A DNA stretch of 64,000 nt from Flectonema sp. DT1601 (lineage: Eukaryota; Euglenozoa; Diplonemea; Diplonemida; Diplonemidae). This document shows positions 41,883 through 53,153 of the stretch, piece after piece. The notes below the pieces were generated by a model that searched no databases, had not been told where the DNA came from, and was given only the letters and a program-made list of their open reading frames with translations. Position numbers and translations under genes: made by a program. The stretch lies in assembly GCA_964019425.1 (NCBI GenBank), contig OZ025785.1, positions 1 to 64,000 of the forward strand. Reading direction: 5' to 3'. Numbering within the stretch: the stretch's first letter is position 1; each line of letters begins with the position of its first letter.

Positions 41883-42104
41883 TGGAAACCACCTGAAGAA
41901 TATCAGCGTGTGATGAATTAAAACTCCGACTTCGATACCATTGTACACAAGAGACACCAGGCAGCTGCAGTACTCGAATTGAATGCTCAACTCGATTCTA
42001 ATATTTCTTTCTTTGTGTCCCAACTCATATGAAGGCAGCTGTACTGTCCTTGGCTGTTGAAGTAAACAAACAATTACACAACTCACAAAAGGGATGAATA
42101 ACAT
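38820..42104 (-). CDS. LINE ORF2 (RT - RNase H - zinc knuckle) fused in frame to an upstream host ORF
   Basis: The 1094-codon frame begins in the host 88-aa ORF (74 residues, MLFIPFVSCVIV... to FFRWFP) and passes into the LINE at about 41882 (KPQAPLKTLLERFF). RT: motif A FFDISGAFDN at about 261, motif B GVPQGSILGPLLF, motif C YADD at about 346. RNase H: YTDASYF at about 704, NAEQRA at about 746, ISDSQSS at about 774 and GNELADN at about 826 give D-E-D-D. The zinc knuckle CQFCDHTETDAHHLLSKC is at about 921. The endonuclease is missing, so the copy is not autonomous. The host start codon is fortuitous unless shown otherwise. Confidence 0.9.
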   Translation of the reverse strand: MLFIPFVSCVIVCLLQQPRTVQLPSYELGHKERNIRIELSIQFEYCSCLVSLVYNGIEVGVLIHHTLIFFRWFPKPQAPLKTLLERFFPSSNDVGRSQSPTVKPEDLEIPECKPFSLEEAQAVLHSLRKTDSAGPDAITNNMILHLGTGMKEVLLRIANWSLQRGILPDCFKEANVIPFLKGNGKDPVEPSSYRPISMTSTVAKFIESLILRRLEHILEGNLDPNQAGFVPGRTTEENIAVLTNAASEVRSDFNRCGVLLFFDISGAFDNVNHNKLIARLKPLLPLPFVRWISDFLTHRSARLQYGESFSKRVKCNKGVPQGSILGPLLFRLYVNSLPQSIKSADLKLLYADDLSIFVSSTKVGDLEDKANEAIRQVEGWLVDSEMSLSIEKTEFLAIGTRFDPGRGLCRFPRLYLPSTIKLESISSPMDLLDDLDIGPGAQLNRDGGTTFPLTVNGRKVSTRSEFRSRVSKKALTMTTAKPLRRVEQARYLGVLIDDRLSFIPQLNKMESTLKRGIGLLKMISSFRIKTETLRQLVNGLVLARAFHGLAAYAPFLREKSWTHVSTVHRKLMLRLTGCSQSASTSAVSVESDILPFQQHLTKSLALCYERFQRYNDNLPTWGLFKGNKEETPWEASASRSSRRYPTPRLRSQMYLQHYQAPWLTPPNVTIIPNRDFRKSQDSGLNLKFAIASLESLPPAVARVYTDASYFEDKDGNYHCGNAAVLVVRNKCYKKQQRYHPSLMIYNAEQRALISALDLIRENSARLPYGRVHVISDSQSSLSSLAKGYLCQSSRTNSEIFKLISSLNRPISVQFVPSHCGVIGNELADNLASKAAASDLPLTEVEFDYRMAQCSIISQVRREWLRSRDTMHVHCLATSAGRVQKFHPEISREDEVSIAQIRTGHHKLVKLPGLGLTDCQFCDHTETDAHHLLSKCKGVSPIVRKFFPILPIDNTENVGQHHHTFFETDNQPFLAAMLKELNIYLMSFPLRVAIPRQKLLWHLNRYSKLPKLSPNDTTEVMQAITQAYDCTDIKEIHEHLWTVELYCYLGIVGTQFTDLLNKIHYADYKRIDPKWFDHRVRGPPTRSYIDISLGM
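41883..42069. repeat. 187-bp direct repeat, right copy (LINE target-site duplication)
   Basis: It is the perfect partner of 38187-38373. Unit phase resumes after it, and the 3696-bp offset of the array equals the LINE plus one repeat copy. Confidence 0.93.
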
Positions 42105-43280
42105 ATCAACGGGAAGCTGTGTCCTGACTTCACTAAATTAATACATTTTGTTTTCTCCTGTTGTAGTGATTCTTTGATTGTCTCACAGGCTGCTTCCTGA
42201 AACGAAAAACTACAAATCCCAATTCCCTCTCTTCATTTCTTTTAGTTCTTTCTTCTTTTTTTTTTTTATTTGTTTTTCTTTTTTTGAACCAAAACGAGGG
42301 TTTATATCTTCGTTGTGGCATAACAATCCACTACTGGTATTCCCCAAATGCAAATATTTTGAAGAAATATATAAAAATATTTATTATAGTGAGCGCCGCA
42401 TAGAATATTACTTTTGTTGTTTGTACATTATACGTTTTTATATTTTGTTTTTGGTTTCTCTCTTGCTCTTCCCGCACACTCTCTCTCCTCTCTCTCTCTC
42501 TCTTTTCTTTAGAAAGCAGTAATAAAAATAGACAAAGAAAGAAATTCTGTATTGGCTTTATTTGAGTTTACGTTTTTTTTTAATTTTTGGTAACCGTATA
42601 TCAGTGCATACTCATAATGACTGCAGCATCCCAACAGGAACTACAAACATTGTTAAGGAGAAAGAACAAAACAAAACACAGCAGGTGTGGGAGAATAGTC
42701 GTAGAGTGGGAGAACTTCTCTCACAAGAAGGGTTTGTCACCTAAATCCTCACAACTACCACCTGTAAAATTAAATCAGAACATTTTTCTTTTTTATAAAA
42801 TGATTGTTAATCTGTACTTTACTTTATAGGCTTGTTTCCGTTTGCGTATAAAACAACGACAACGATTACAGTATCTTATTCTCTTGTTGAATGGGATAGG
42901 AATAACACAAAAATATCTTTTTCTTCTTTTCAAAGGTGCGCATGCGTGTTGTTTAAAAAAAAGAATTGGCTTTATCTTCAACTATACAGAAAATAATGAT
43001 AACACTGATTTGTTTGTTTGTGCACGAAACCGTGAACCGACTTAAACTGATAAAGCTAAAGGAGGTTTACGTGTGCTGCCAACATTCTTTTTCGTTCTTA
43101 CAATACTTGTTAAATGCAAAAAAAAAAAAAAAAGAGAAAACCATGCTGAGTGCAGGATTTCAGGTCTTTTAGAGGATGAAGCAGCGAGTCCTTTAAAATC
43201 ATTCCAACGACATCACTGCAATCTTTCAATCCCTTGAAATCTTTCTCAGTCAGTTTGGTATGAAACAAATAATTTTAGAG

Positions 43281-45068
43281 TTACTTTCTCATTGCGCTTA
43301 TCTCCATTCGCGCAACTTCACTACAGGAAGACAAGTCTACGCTAGTCAGAGACTTTGAATTACTCAAGAATCCATATCTTCCAATTTTAGTCAGCTTCTT
43401 CAAACCGGAAACATCGATGGAGGTGAGGGACTCACAGTTACTAATAAAGTTACTGTCAACACTCCTAACGTCTATCCAGGAAGACAAGTCTACGCTAGTC
43501 AGAGACTTTGAATTATGCAAGAATGAATATCCTATTGTAGTCAGCTTCCGAAAACCGGAAACATCGATGGAGGTGAGGGACTCACAGTTACTAATAAAGT
43601 TACTGCCAACACTCCTAACGTCTATCCAGGAAGACAAGTCTACGCTAGTCAGAGACTTTGAATTATACAAGAAAAAACTTCTTATTGAAGTCAACTTTTG
43701 AAAACCGGAAACATCGATGGAGGTGAGGGACTCACAGTTACTAATAAAGGCATCGCCAACACTCGTTACTTCACTCAAGGAAGACAAATCCACGCTAGTC
43801 AGAGACTTTGAATGATCTAAGAATGCATGTCCTACTGTAGTCAACTTCTGAAGACCTGAAACATCGATGGAGGTGAGAGACCCACAGCTAATAATAAACC
43901 AATCGCCAATGCACGTTACTTCACTCAAGGAAGACAAATCCACGCTAGTCAGAGACTTTGATTTATGCAAGAATCCTTTTGCTATTTTAGTCAGCTTCTG
44001 AAAACCGGAAACATCGATGGAGGTGAGGGACTCACAGTTGCTAACAAAGTAATCGCTAATGCTCGTTACTTCCCTCAGACAGGATAAATTAACGTGAGTC
44101 AGAGACTTCGAGTTGCTCAAGAAGTAGCTGGGGATGATCGTCACATTGTGCAAAGAAGTGAAATCGATTGACGTCAGCGAGTCACAACCGTCTGACAGGA
44201 ACTCTTGCTCAAATGCAGTGCAACGGCTGCAGTTGGTGAATGACAACCGCCGGATGCAAGACGGAAGCATCTTAACACAATCACTAGAAAGGGTGCCTTC
44301 ATCGTCGATATATTCTGAGGCATCGAAGACACACAACATGTCGGGATTTAGTCCGAACAAATTGTCAATTCGAGTACGAAGATGTGAAGTCTTCAACTCC
44401 TCCGCAGTCACAACACGTTCAGACCTCTTGTATATTCTTTTCACAGTACCCCAGTTGTTCGAATCTTCCAGCTCACGGAGGATCTCGGCACCCCATGAGG
44501 TGTTGTCAAATTGGGATTTGACTTTTTCCTTCCCCGAGGAGGAGAGTCTCGGCCAGTCCAGCAGCAGGAAGAGTTCCTTCCTGAGTTGGGGTGAGACACC
44601 CTCCTCTGTTTCACCCATGCCCAAGTAACCAATTTGAAGTGTGTTGAAATACTCATCCTCGTTCAGCATCCGAGGGAAGCAGGTGGACGAGAATACATTC
44701 CTCAGGTCATCTTCGACCAACTCCAACTTCCCGTCCCCCTTGAGATCAGCTTTAACAAACCCGATATCGGCACACTTCATGTCAGGATGCAAGGAAAGGG
44801 TTCCCAGTAATCGCGAGCTTCCTTCCACCAACTTCGCCGACTCCTTCTCCCTCGCCACCCGGTGTACTTCCTTGTACGTCGTCAATTCAGTCGCAGCCTC
44901 AGCATCCGTCATTCCATCCATGATCTCCTCCGACGATCTGAGAACGTCAGAAAAGCTGTCCATCAGCGCCCCCGACTCCTCCTTCCGACTCACCACTTCC
45001 ACGAGCAGCTTCGCCATGAACCTCTGATGGCTCCTCAAAACAGAGGACAGGGAATCGACAGTTGTCAT
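43281..45068 (-). CDS. LRR family protein, array copy 4 (mosaic)
   Basis: It has the same 595-aa architecture as copies 1-3, but residues about 165-190 carry the 'right' allele (GVSPQLRKE, LSSSGKEKVK), in a patch of about 80 bp at 44515-44595. The flanks of the patch are left-type (LGMGETEE). The silent marker at the codon for Leu80 is left-type (TTG). This is a gene-conversion-like boundary. Confidence 0.88.
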   Translation of the reverse strand: MTTVDSLSSVLRSHQRFMAKLLVEVVSRKEESGALMDSFSDVLRSSEEIMDGMTDAEAATELTTYKEVHRVAREKESAKLVEGSSRLLGTLSLHPDMKCADIGFVKADLKGDGKLELVEDDLRNVFSSTCFPRMLNEDEYFNTLQIGYLGMGETEEGVSPQLRKELFLLLDWPRLSSSGKEKVKSQFDNTSWGAEILRELEDSNNWGTVKRIYKRSERVVTAEELKTSHLRTRIDNLFGLNPDMLCVFDASEYIDDEGTLSSDCVKMLPSCIRRLSFTNCSRCTAFEQEFLSDGCDSLTSIDFTSLHNVTIIPSYFLSNSKSLTHVNLSCLREVTSISDYFVSNCESLTSIDVSGFQKLTKIAKGFLHKSKSLTSVDLSSLSEVTCIGDWFIISCGSLTSIDVSGLQKLTTVGHAFLDHSKSLTSVDLSSLSEVTSVGDAFISNCESLTSIDVSGFQKLTSIRSFFLYNSKSLTSVDLSSWIDVRSVGSNFISNCESLTSIDVSGFRKLTTIGYSFLHNSKSLTSVDLSSWIDVRSVDSNFISNCESLTSIDVSGLKKLTKIGRYGFLSNSKSLTSVDLSSCSEVARMEISAMRK

Positions 45069-46571
45069 TATTTTAAACTGGATGAGTTTCTGGTGATGAA
45101 GAATTAATTCAAGATGCGTAACTTCAATTCAAGAATGAAGGAAAACTGCTTGTGAGTCAACTTCCCACTTGTCTGGAAACCACCTGAAGAATATCAGCGT
45201 GTGATGAATTAAAACTCCGACTTCGATACCATTGTACACAAGAGACACCAGGCAGCTGCAGTACTCGAATTGAATGCTCAACTCGATTCTAATATTTCTT
45301 TCTTTGTGTCCCAACTCATATGAAGGCAGCTGTACTGTCCTTGGCTGTTGAAGTAAACAAACAATTACACAACTCACAAAAGGGATGAATAACATATCAA
45401 CGGGAAGCTGTGTCCTGACTTCACTAAATTAATACATTTTGTTTTCTCCTGTTGTAGTGATTCTTTGATTGTCTCACAGGCTGCTTCCTGAAACGAAAAA
45501 CTACAAATCCCAATTCCCTCTCTTCATTTCTTTTAGTTCTTTCTTCTTTTTTTTTTTTATTTGTTTTTCTTTTTTTGAACCAAAACGAGGGTTTATATCT
45601 TCGTTGTGGCATAACAATCCACTACTGGTATTCCCCAAATGCAAATATTTTGAAGAAATATATAAAAATATTTATTATAGTGAGCGCCGCATAGAATATT
45701 ACTTTTGTTGTTTGTACATTATACGTTTTTATATTTTGTTTTTGGTTTCTCTCTTGCTCTTCCCGCACACTCTCTCTCCTCTCTCTCTCTCTCTTTTCTT
45801 TAGAAAGCAGTAATAAAAATAGACAAAGAAAGAAATTCTGTATTGGCTTTATTTGAGTTTACGTTTTTTTTTAATTTTTGGTAACCGTATATCAGTGCAT
45901 ACTCATAATGACTGCAGCATCCCAACAGGAACTACAAACATTGTTAAGGAGAAAGAACAAAACAAAACACAGCAGGTGTGGGAGAATAGTCGTAGAGTGG
46001 GAGAACTTCTCTCACAAGAAGGGTTTGTCACCTAAATCCTCACAACTACCACCTGTAAAATTAAATCAGAACATTTTTCTTTTTTATAAAATGATTGTTA
46101 ATCTGTACTTTACTTTATAGGCTTGTTTCCGTTTGCGTATAAAACAACGACAACGATTACAGTATCTTATTCTCTTGTTGAATGGGATAGGAATAACACA
46201 AAAATATCTTTTTCTTCTTTTCAAAGGTGCGCATGCGTGTTGTTTAAAAAAAAGAATTGGCTTTATCTTCAACTATACAGAAAATAATGATAACACTGAT
46301 TTGTTTGTTTGTGCACGAAACCGTGAACCGACTTAAACTGATAAAGCTAAAGGAGGTTTACGTGTGCTGCCAACATTCTTTTTCGTTCTTACAATACTTG
46401 TTAAATGCAAAAAAAAAAAAAAAAGAGAAAACCATGCTGAGTGCAGGATTTCAGGTCTTTTAGAGGATGAAGCAGCGAGTCCTTTAAAATCATTCCAACG
46501 ACATCACTGCAATCTTTCAATCCCTTGAAATCTTTCTCAGTCAGTTTGGTATGAAACAAATAATTTTAGAG

Positions 46572-48359
46572 TTACTTTCTCATTGCGCTTATCTCCATTC
46601 GCGCAACTTCACTACAGGAAGACAAGTCTACGCTAGTCAGAGACTTTGAATTACTCAAGAATCCATATCTTCCAATTTTAGTCAGCTTCTTCAAACCGGA
46701 AACATCGATGGAGGTGAGGGACTCACAGTTACTAATAAAGTTACTGTCAACACTCCTAACGTCTATCCAGGAAGACAAGTCTACGCTAGTCAGAGACTTT
46801 GAATTATGCAAGAATGAATATCCTATTGTAGTCAGCTTCCGAAAACCGGAAACATCGATGGAGGTGAGGGACTCACAGTTACTAATAAAGTTACTGCCAA
46901 CACTCCTAACGTCTATCCAGGAAGACAAGTCTACGCTAGTCAGAGACTTTGAATTATACAAGAAAAAACTTCTTATTGAAGTCAACTTTTGAAAACCGGA
47001 AACATCGATGGAGGTGAGGGACTCACAGTTACTAATAAAGGCATCGCCAACACTCGTTACTTCACTCAAGGAAGACAAATCCACGCTAGTCAGAGACTTT
47101 GAATGATCTAAGAATGCATGTCCTACTGTAGTCAACTTCTGAAGACCTGAAACATCGATGGAGGTGAGAGACCCACAGCTAATAATAAACCAATCGCCAA
47201 TGCACGTTACTTCACTCAAGGAAGACAAATCCACGCTAGTCAGAGACTTTGATTTATGCAAGAATCCTTTTGCTATTTTAGTCAGCTTCTGAAAACCGGA
47301 AACATCGATGGAGGTGAGGGACTCACAGTTGCTAACAAAGTAATCGCTAATGCTCGTTACTTCCCTCAGACAGGATAAATTAACGTGAGTCAGAGACTTC
47401 GAGTTGCTCAAGAAGTAGCTGGGGATGATCGTCACATTGTGCAAAGAAGTGAAATCGATTGACGTCAGCGAGTCACAACCGTCTGACAGGAACTCTTGCT
47501 CAAATGCAGTGCAACGGCTGCAGTTGGTGAATGACAACCGCCGGATGCAAGACGGAAGCATCTTAACACAATCACTAGAAAGGGTGCCTTCATCGTCGAT
47601 ATATTCTGAGGCATCGAAGACACACAACATGTCGGGATTTAGTCCGAACAAATTGTCAATTCGAGTACGAAGATGTGAAGTCTTCAACTCCTCCGCAGTC
47701 ACAACACGTTCAGACCTCTTGTATATTCTTTTCACAGTACCCCAGTTGTTCGAATCTTCCAGCTCACGGAGGATCTCGGCACCCCATGAGGTGTTGTCAA
47801 ATTGGGATTTGACTTTTTCCTTCCCCGAGGAGGAGAGTCTCGGCCAGTCCAGCAGCAGGAAGAGTTCCTTCCTGAGTTGGGGTGAGACACCCTCCTCTGT
47901 TTCACCCATGCCCAAGTAACCAATTTGAAGTGTGTTGAAATACTCATCCTCGTTCAGCATCCGAGGGAAGCAGGTGGACGAGAATACATTCCTCAGGTCA
48001 TCTTCGACCAACTCCAACTTCCCGTCCCCCTTGAGATCAGCTTTAACAAACCCGATATCGGCACACTTCATGTCAGGATGCAAGGAAAGGGTTCCCAGTA
48101 ATCGCGAGCTTCCTTCCACCAGCTTCGCCGACTCCTTCTCCCTCGCCACCCGGTGTACTTCCTTGTACGTCGTCAATTCAGTCGCAGCCTCAGCATCCGT
48201 CATTCCATCCATGATCTCCTCCGACGATCTGAGAACGTCAGAAAAGCTGTCCATCAGCGCCCCCGACTCCTCCTTCCGACTCACCACTTCCACGAGCAGC
48301 TTCGCCATGAACCTCTGATGGCTCCTCAAAACAGAGGACAGGGAATCGACAGTTGTCAT
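46572..48359 (-). CDS. LRR family protein, array copy 5 (mosaic)
   Basis: The protein is identical to copy 4. In addition, the silent Leu80 codon is right-type (CTG, plus-strand base 48122 region), shared with copies 6 and 7 but not copy 4. It has two separate right-type patches with left-type sequence between. Confidence 0.88.
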   Translation of the reverse strand: MTTVDSLSSVLRSHQRFMAKLLVEVVSRKEESGALMDSFSDVLRSSEEIMDGMTDAEAATELTTYKEVHRVAREKESAKLVEGSSRLLGTLSLHPDMKCADIGFVKADLKGDGKLELVEDDLRNVFSSTCFPRMLNEDEYFNTLQIGYLGMGETEEGVSPQLRKELFLLLDWPRLSSSGKEKVKSQFDNTSWGAEILRELEDSNNWGTVKRIYKRSERVVTAEELKTSHLRTRIDNLFGLNPDMLCVFDASEYIDDEGTLSSDCVKMLPSCIRRLSFTNCSRCTAFEQEFLSDGCDSLTSIDFTSLHNVTIIPSYFLSNSKSLTHVNLSCLREVTSISDYFVSNCESLTSIDVSGFQKLTKIAKGFLHKSKSLTSVDLSSLSEVTCIGDWFIISCGSLTSIDVSGLQKLTTVGHAFLDHSKSLTSVDLSSLSEVTSVGDAFISNCESLTSIDVSGFQKLTSIRSFFLYNSKSLTSVDLSSWIDVRSVGSNFISNCESLTSIDVSGFRKLTTIGYSFLHNSKSLTSVDLSSWIDVRSVDSNFISNCESLTSIDVSGLKKLTKIGRYGFLSNSKSLTSVDLSSCSEVARMEISAMRK

Positions 48360-49862
48360 TATTTTAAACTGGATGAGTTTCTGGTGATGAAGAATTAATT
48401 CAAGATGCGTAACTTCAATTCAAGAATGAAGGAAAACTGCTTGTGAGTCAACTTCCCACTTGTCTGGAAACCACCTGAAGAATATCAGCGTGTGATGAAT
48501 TAAAACTCCGACTTCGATACCATTGTACACAAGAGACACCAGGCAGCTGCAGTACTCGAATTGAATGCTCAACTCGATTCTAATATTTCTTTCTTTGTGT
48601 CCCAACTCATATGAAGGCAGCTGTACTGTCCTTGGCTGTTGAAGTAAACAAACAATTACACAACTCACAAAAGGGATGAATAACATATCAACGGGAAGCT
48701 GTGTCCTGACTTCACTAAATTAATACATTTTGTTTTCTCCTGTTGTAGTGATTCTTTGATTGTCTCACAGGCTGCTTCCTGAAACGAAAAACTACAAATC
48801 CCAATTCCCTCTCTTCATTTCTTTTAGTTCTTTCTTCTTTTTTTTTTTTATTTGTTTTTCTTTTTTTGAACCAAAACGAGGGTTTATATCTTCGTTGTGG
48901 CATAACAATCCACTACTGGTATTCCCCAAATGCAAATATTTTGAAGAAATATATAAAAATATTTATTATAGTGAGCGCCGCATAGAATATTACTTTTGTT
49001 GTTTGTACATTATACGTTTTTATATTTTGTTTTTGGTTTCTCTCTTGCTCTTCCCGCACACTCTCTCTCCTCTCTCTCTCTCTCTTTTCTTTAGAAAGCA
49101 GTAATAAAAATAGACAAAGAAAGAAATTCTGTATTGGCTTTATTTGAGTTTACGTTTTTTTTTAATTTTTGGTAACCGTATATCAGTGCATACTCATAAT
49201 GACTGCAGCATCCCAACAGGAACTACAAACATTGTTAAGGAGAAAGAACAAAACAAAACACAGCAGGTGTGGGAGAATAGTCGTAGAGTGGGAGAACTTC
49301 TCTCACAAGAAGGGTTTGTCACCTAAATCCTCACAACTACCACCTGTAAAATTAAATCAGAACATTTTTCTTTTTTATAAAATGATTGTTAATCTGTACT
49401 TTACTTTATAGGCTTGTTTCCGTTTGCGTATAAAACAACGACAACGATTACAGTATCTTATTCTCTTGTTGAATGGGATAGGAATAACACAAAAATATCT
49501 TTTTCTTCTTTTCAAAGGTGCGCATGCGTGTTGTTTAAAAAAAAGAATTGGCTTTATCTTCAACTATACAGAAAATAATGATAACACTGATTTGTTTGTT
49601 TGTGCACGAAACCGTGAACCGACTTAAACTGATAAAGCTAAAGGAGGTTTACGTGTGCTGCCAACATTCTTTTTCGTTCTTACAATACTTGTTAAATGCA
49701 AAAAAAAAAAAAAAAGAGAAAACCATGCTGAGTGCAGGATTTCAGGTCTTTTAGAGGATGAAGCAGCGAGTCCTTTAAAATCATTCCAACGACATCACTG
49801 CAATCTTTCAATCCCTTGAAATCTTTCTCAGTCAGTTTGGTATGAAACAAATAATTTTAGAG

Positions 49863-51650
49863 TTACTTTCTCATTGCGCTTATCTCCATTCGCGCAACTT
49901 CACTACAGGAAGACAAGTCTACGCTAGTCAGAGACTTTGAATTACTCAAGAATCCATATCTTCCAATTTTAGTCAGCTTCTTCAAACCGGAAACATCGAT
50001 GGAGGTGAGGGACTCACAGTTACTAATAAAGTTACTGTCAACACTCCTAACGTCTATCCAGGAAGACAAGTCTACGCTAGTCAGAGACTTTGAATTATGC
50101 AAGAATGAATATCCTATTGTAGTCAGCTTCCGAAAACCGGAAACATCGATGGAGGTGAGGGACTCACAGTTACTAATAAAGTTACTGCCAACACTCCTAA
50201 CGTCTATCCAGGAAGACAAGTCTACGCTAGTCAGAGACTTTGAATTATACAAGAAAAAACTTCTTATTGAAGTCAACTTTTGAAAACCGGAAACATCGAT
50301 GGAGGTGAGGGACTCACAGTTACTAATAAAGGCATCGCCAACACTCGTTACTTCACTCAAGGAAGACAAATCCACGCTAGTCAGAGACTTTGAATGATCT
50401 AAGAATGCATGTCCTACTGTAGTCAACTTCTGAAGACCTGAAACATCGATGGAGGTGAGAGACCCACAGCTAATAATAAACCAATCGCCAATGCACGTTA
50501 CTTCACTCAAGGAAGACAAATCCACGCTAGTCAGAGACTTTGATTTATGCAAGAATCCTTTTGCTATTTTAGTCAGTTTCTGAAAACCGGAAACATCGAT
50601 GGAGGTGAGGGACTCACAGTTGCTAACAAAGTAATCGCTAATGCTCGTTACTTCCCTCAGACAGGATAAATTAACGTGAGTCAGAGACTTCGAGTTGCTC
50701 AAGAAGTAGCTGGGGATGATCGTCACATTGTGCAAAGAAGTGAAATCGATTGACGTCAGCGAGTCACAACCGTCTGACAGGAACTCTTGCTCAAATGCAG
50801 TGCAACGGCTGCAGTTGGTGAATGACAACCGCCGGATGCAAGACGGAAGCATCTTAACACAATCACTAGAAAGGGTGCCTTCATCGTCGATATATTCTGA
50901 GGCATCGAAGACACACAACATGTCGGGATTTAGTCCGAACAAATTGTCAATTCGAGTACGAAGATGTGAAGTCTTCAACTCCTCCGCAGTCACAACACGT
51001 TCAGACCTCTTGTATATTCTTTTCACAGTACCCCAGTTGTTCGAATCTTCCAGCTCACGGAGGATCTCGGCACCCCATGAGGTGTTGTCAAATTGGGATT
51101 TGACTTTTTCCTTCCCCGAGGAGGAGAGTCTCGGCCAGTCCAGCAGCAGGAAGAGTTCCTTCCTGAGTTGGGGTGAGACACCCTCCTCTGTTTCACCCAT
51201 GCCCAAGTAACCAATTTGAAGTGTGTTGAAATACTCATCCTCGTTCAGCATCCGAGGGAAGCAGGTGGACGAGAATACATTCCTCAGGTCATCTTCGACC
51301 AACTCCAACTTCCCGTCCCCCTTGAGATCAGCTTTAACAAACCCGATATCGGCACACTTCATGTCAGGATGCAAGGAAAGGGTTCCCAGTAATCGCGAGC
51401 TTCCTTCCACCAGCTTCGCCGACTCCTTCTCCCTCGCCACCCGGTGTACTTCCTTGTACGTCGTCAATTCAGTCGCAGCCTCAGCATCCGTCATTCCATC
51501 CATGATCTCCTCCGACGATCTGAGAACGTCAGAAAAGCTGTCCATCAGCGCCCCCGACTCCTCCTTCCGACTCACCACTTCCACGAGCAGCTTCGCCATG
51601 AACCTCTGATGGCTCCTCAAAACAGAGGACAGGGAATCGACAGTTGTCAT
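49863..51650 (-). CDS. LRR family protein, array copy 6 (mosaic)
   Basis: It is as copy 5, with the same two right-type patches, plus one private silent C-to-T difference at about 50577 in the repeat region. That is the only private change I noticed among copies 1-6. Confidence 0.88.
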   Translation of the reverse strand: MTTVDSLSSVLRSHQRFMAKLLVEVVSRKEESGALMDSFSDVLRSSEEIMDGMTDAEAATELTTYKEVHRVAREKESAKLVEGSSRLLGTLSLHPDMKCADIGFVKADLKGDGKLELVEDDLRNVFSSTCFPRMLNEDEYFNTLQIGYLGMGETEEGVSPQLRKELFLLLDWPRLSSSGKEKVKSQFDNTSWGAEILRELEDSNNWGTVKRIYKRSERVVTAEELKTSHLRTRIDNLFGLNPDMLCVFDASEYIDDEGTLSSDCVKMLPSCIRRLSFTNCSRCTAFEQEFLSDGCDSLTSIDFTSLHNVTIIPSYFLSNSKSLTHVNLSCLREVTSISDYFVSNCESLTSIDVSGFQKLTKIAKGFLHKSKSLTSVDLSSLSEVTCIGDWFIISCGSLTSIDVSGLQKLTTVGHAFLDHSKSLTSVDLSSLSEVTSVGDAFISNCESLTSIDVSGFQKLTSIRSFFLYNSKSLTSVDLSSWIDVRSVGSNFISNCESLTSIDVSGFRKLTTIGYSFLHNSKSLTSVDLSSWIDVRSVDSNFISNCESLTSIDVSGLKKLTKIGRYGFLSNSKSLTSVDLSSCSEVARMEISAMRK

Positions 51651-53153
51651 TATTTTAAACTGGATGAGTTTCTGGTGATGAAGAATTAATTCAAGATGCG
51701 TAACTTCAATTCAAGAATGAAGGAAAACTGCTTGTGAGTCAACTTCCCACTTGTCTGGAAACCACCTGAAGAATATCAGCGTGTGATGAATTAAAACTCC
51801 GACTTCGATACCATTGTACACAAGAGACACCAGGCAGCTGCAGTACTCGAATTGAATGCTCAACTCGATTCTAATATTTCTTTCTTTGTGTCCCAACTCA
51901 TATGAAGGCAGCTGTACTGTCCTTGGCTGTTGAAGTAAACAAACAATTACACAACTCACAAAAGGGATGAATAACATATCAACGGGAAGCTGTGTCCTGA
52001 CTTCACTAAATTAATACATTTTGTTTTCTCCTGTTGTAGTGATTCTTTGATTGTCTCACAGGCTGCTTCCTGAAACGAAAAACTACAAATCCCAATTCCC
52101 TCTCTTCATTTCTTTTAGTTCTTTCTTCTTTTTTTTTTTTATTTGTTTTTCTTTTTTTGAACCAAAACGAGGGTTTATATCTTCGTTGTGGCATAACAAT
52201 CCACTACTGGTATTCCCCAAATGCAAATATTTTGAAGAAATATATAAAAATATTTATTATAGTGAGCGCCGCATAGAATATTACTTTTGTTGTTTGTACA
52301 TTATACGTTTTTATATTTTGTTTTTGGTTTCTCTCTTGCTCTTCCCGCACACTCTCTCTCCTCTCTCTCTCTCTCTTTTCTTTAGAAAGCAGTAATAAAA
52401 ATAGACAAAGAAAGAAATTCTGTATTGGCTTTATTTGAGTTTACGTTTTTTTTTAATTTTTGGTAACCGTATATCAGTGCATACTCATAATGACTGCAGC
52501 ATCCCAACAGGAACTACAAACATTGTTAAGGAGAAAGAACAAAACAAAACACAGCAGGTGTGGGAGAATAGTCGTAGAGTGGGAGAACTTCTCTCACAAG
52601 AAGGGTTTGTCACCTAAATCCTCACAACTACCACCTGTAAAATTAAATCAGAACATTTTTCTTTTTTATAAAATGATTGTTAATCTGTACTTTACTTTAT
52701 AGGCTTGTTTCCGTTTGCGTATAAAACAACGACAACGATTACAGTATCTTATTCTCTTGTTGAATGGGATAGGAATAACACAAAAATATCTTTTTCTTCT
52801 TTTCAAAGGTGCGCATGCGTGTTGTTTAAAAAAAAGAATTGGCTTTATCTTCAACTATACAGAAAATAATGATAACACTGATTTGTTTGTTTGTGCACGA
52901 AACCGTGAACCGACTTAAACTGATAAAGCTAAAGGAGGTTTACGTGTGCTGCCAACATTCTTTTTCGTTCTTACAATACTTGTTAAATGCAAAAAAAAAA
53001 AAAAAAGAGAAAACCATGCTGAGTGCAGGATTTCAGGTCTTTTAGAGGATGAAGCAGCGAGTCCTTTAAAATCATTCCAACGACATCACTGCAATCTTTC
53101 AATCCCTTGAAATCTTTCTCAGTCAGTTTGGTATGAAACAAATAATTTTAGAG

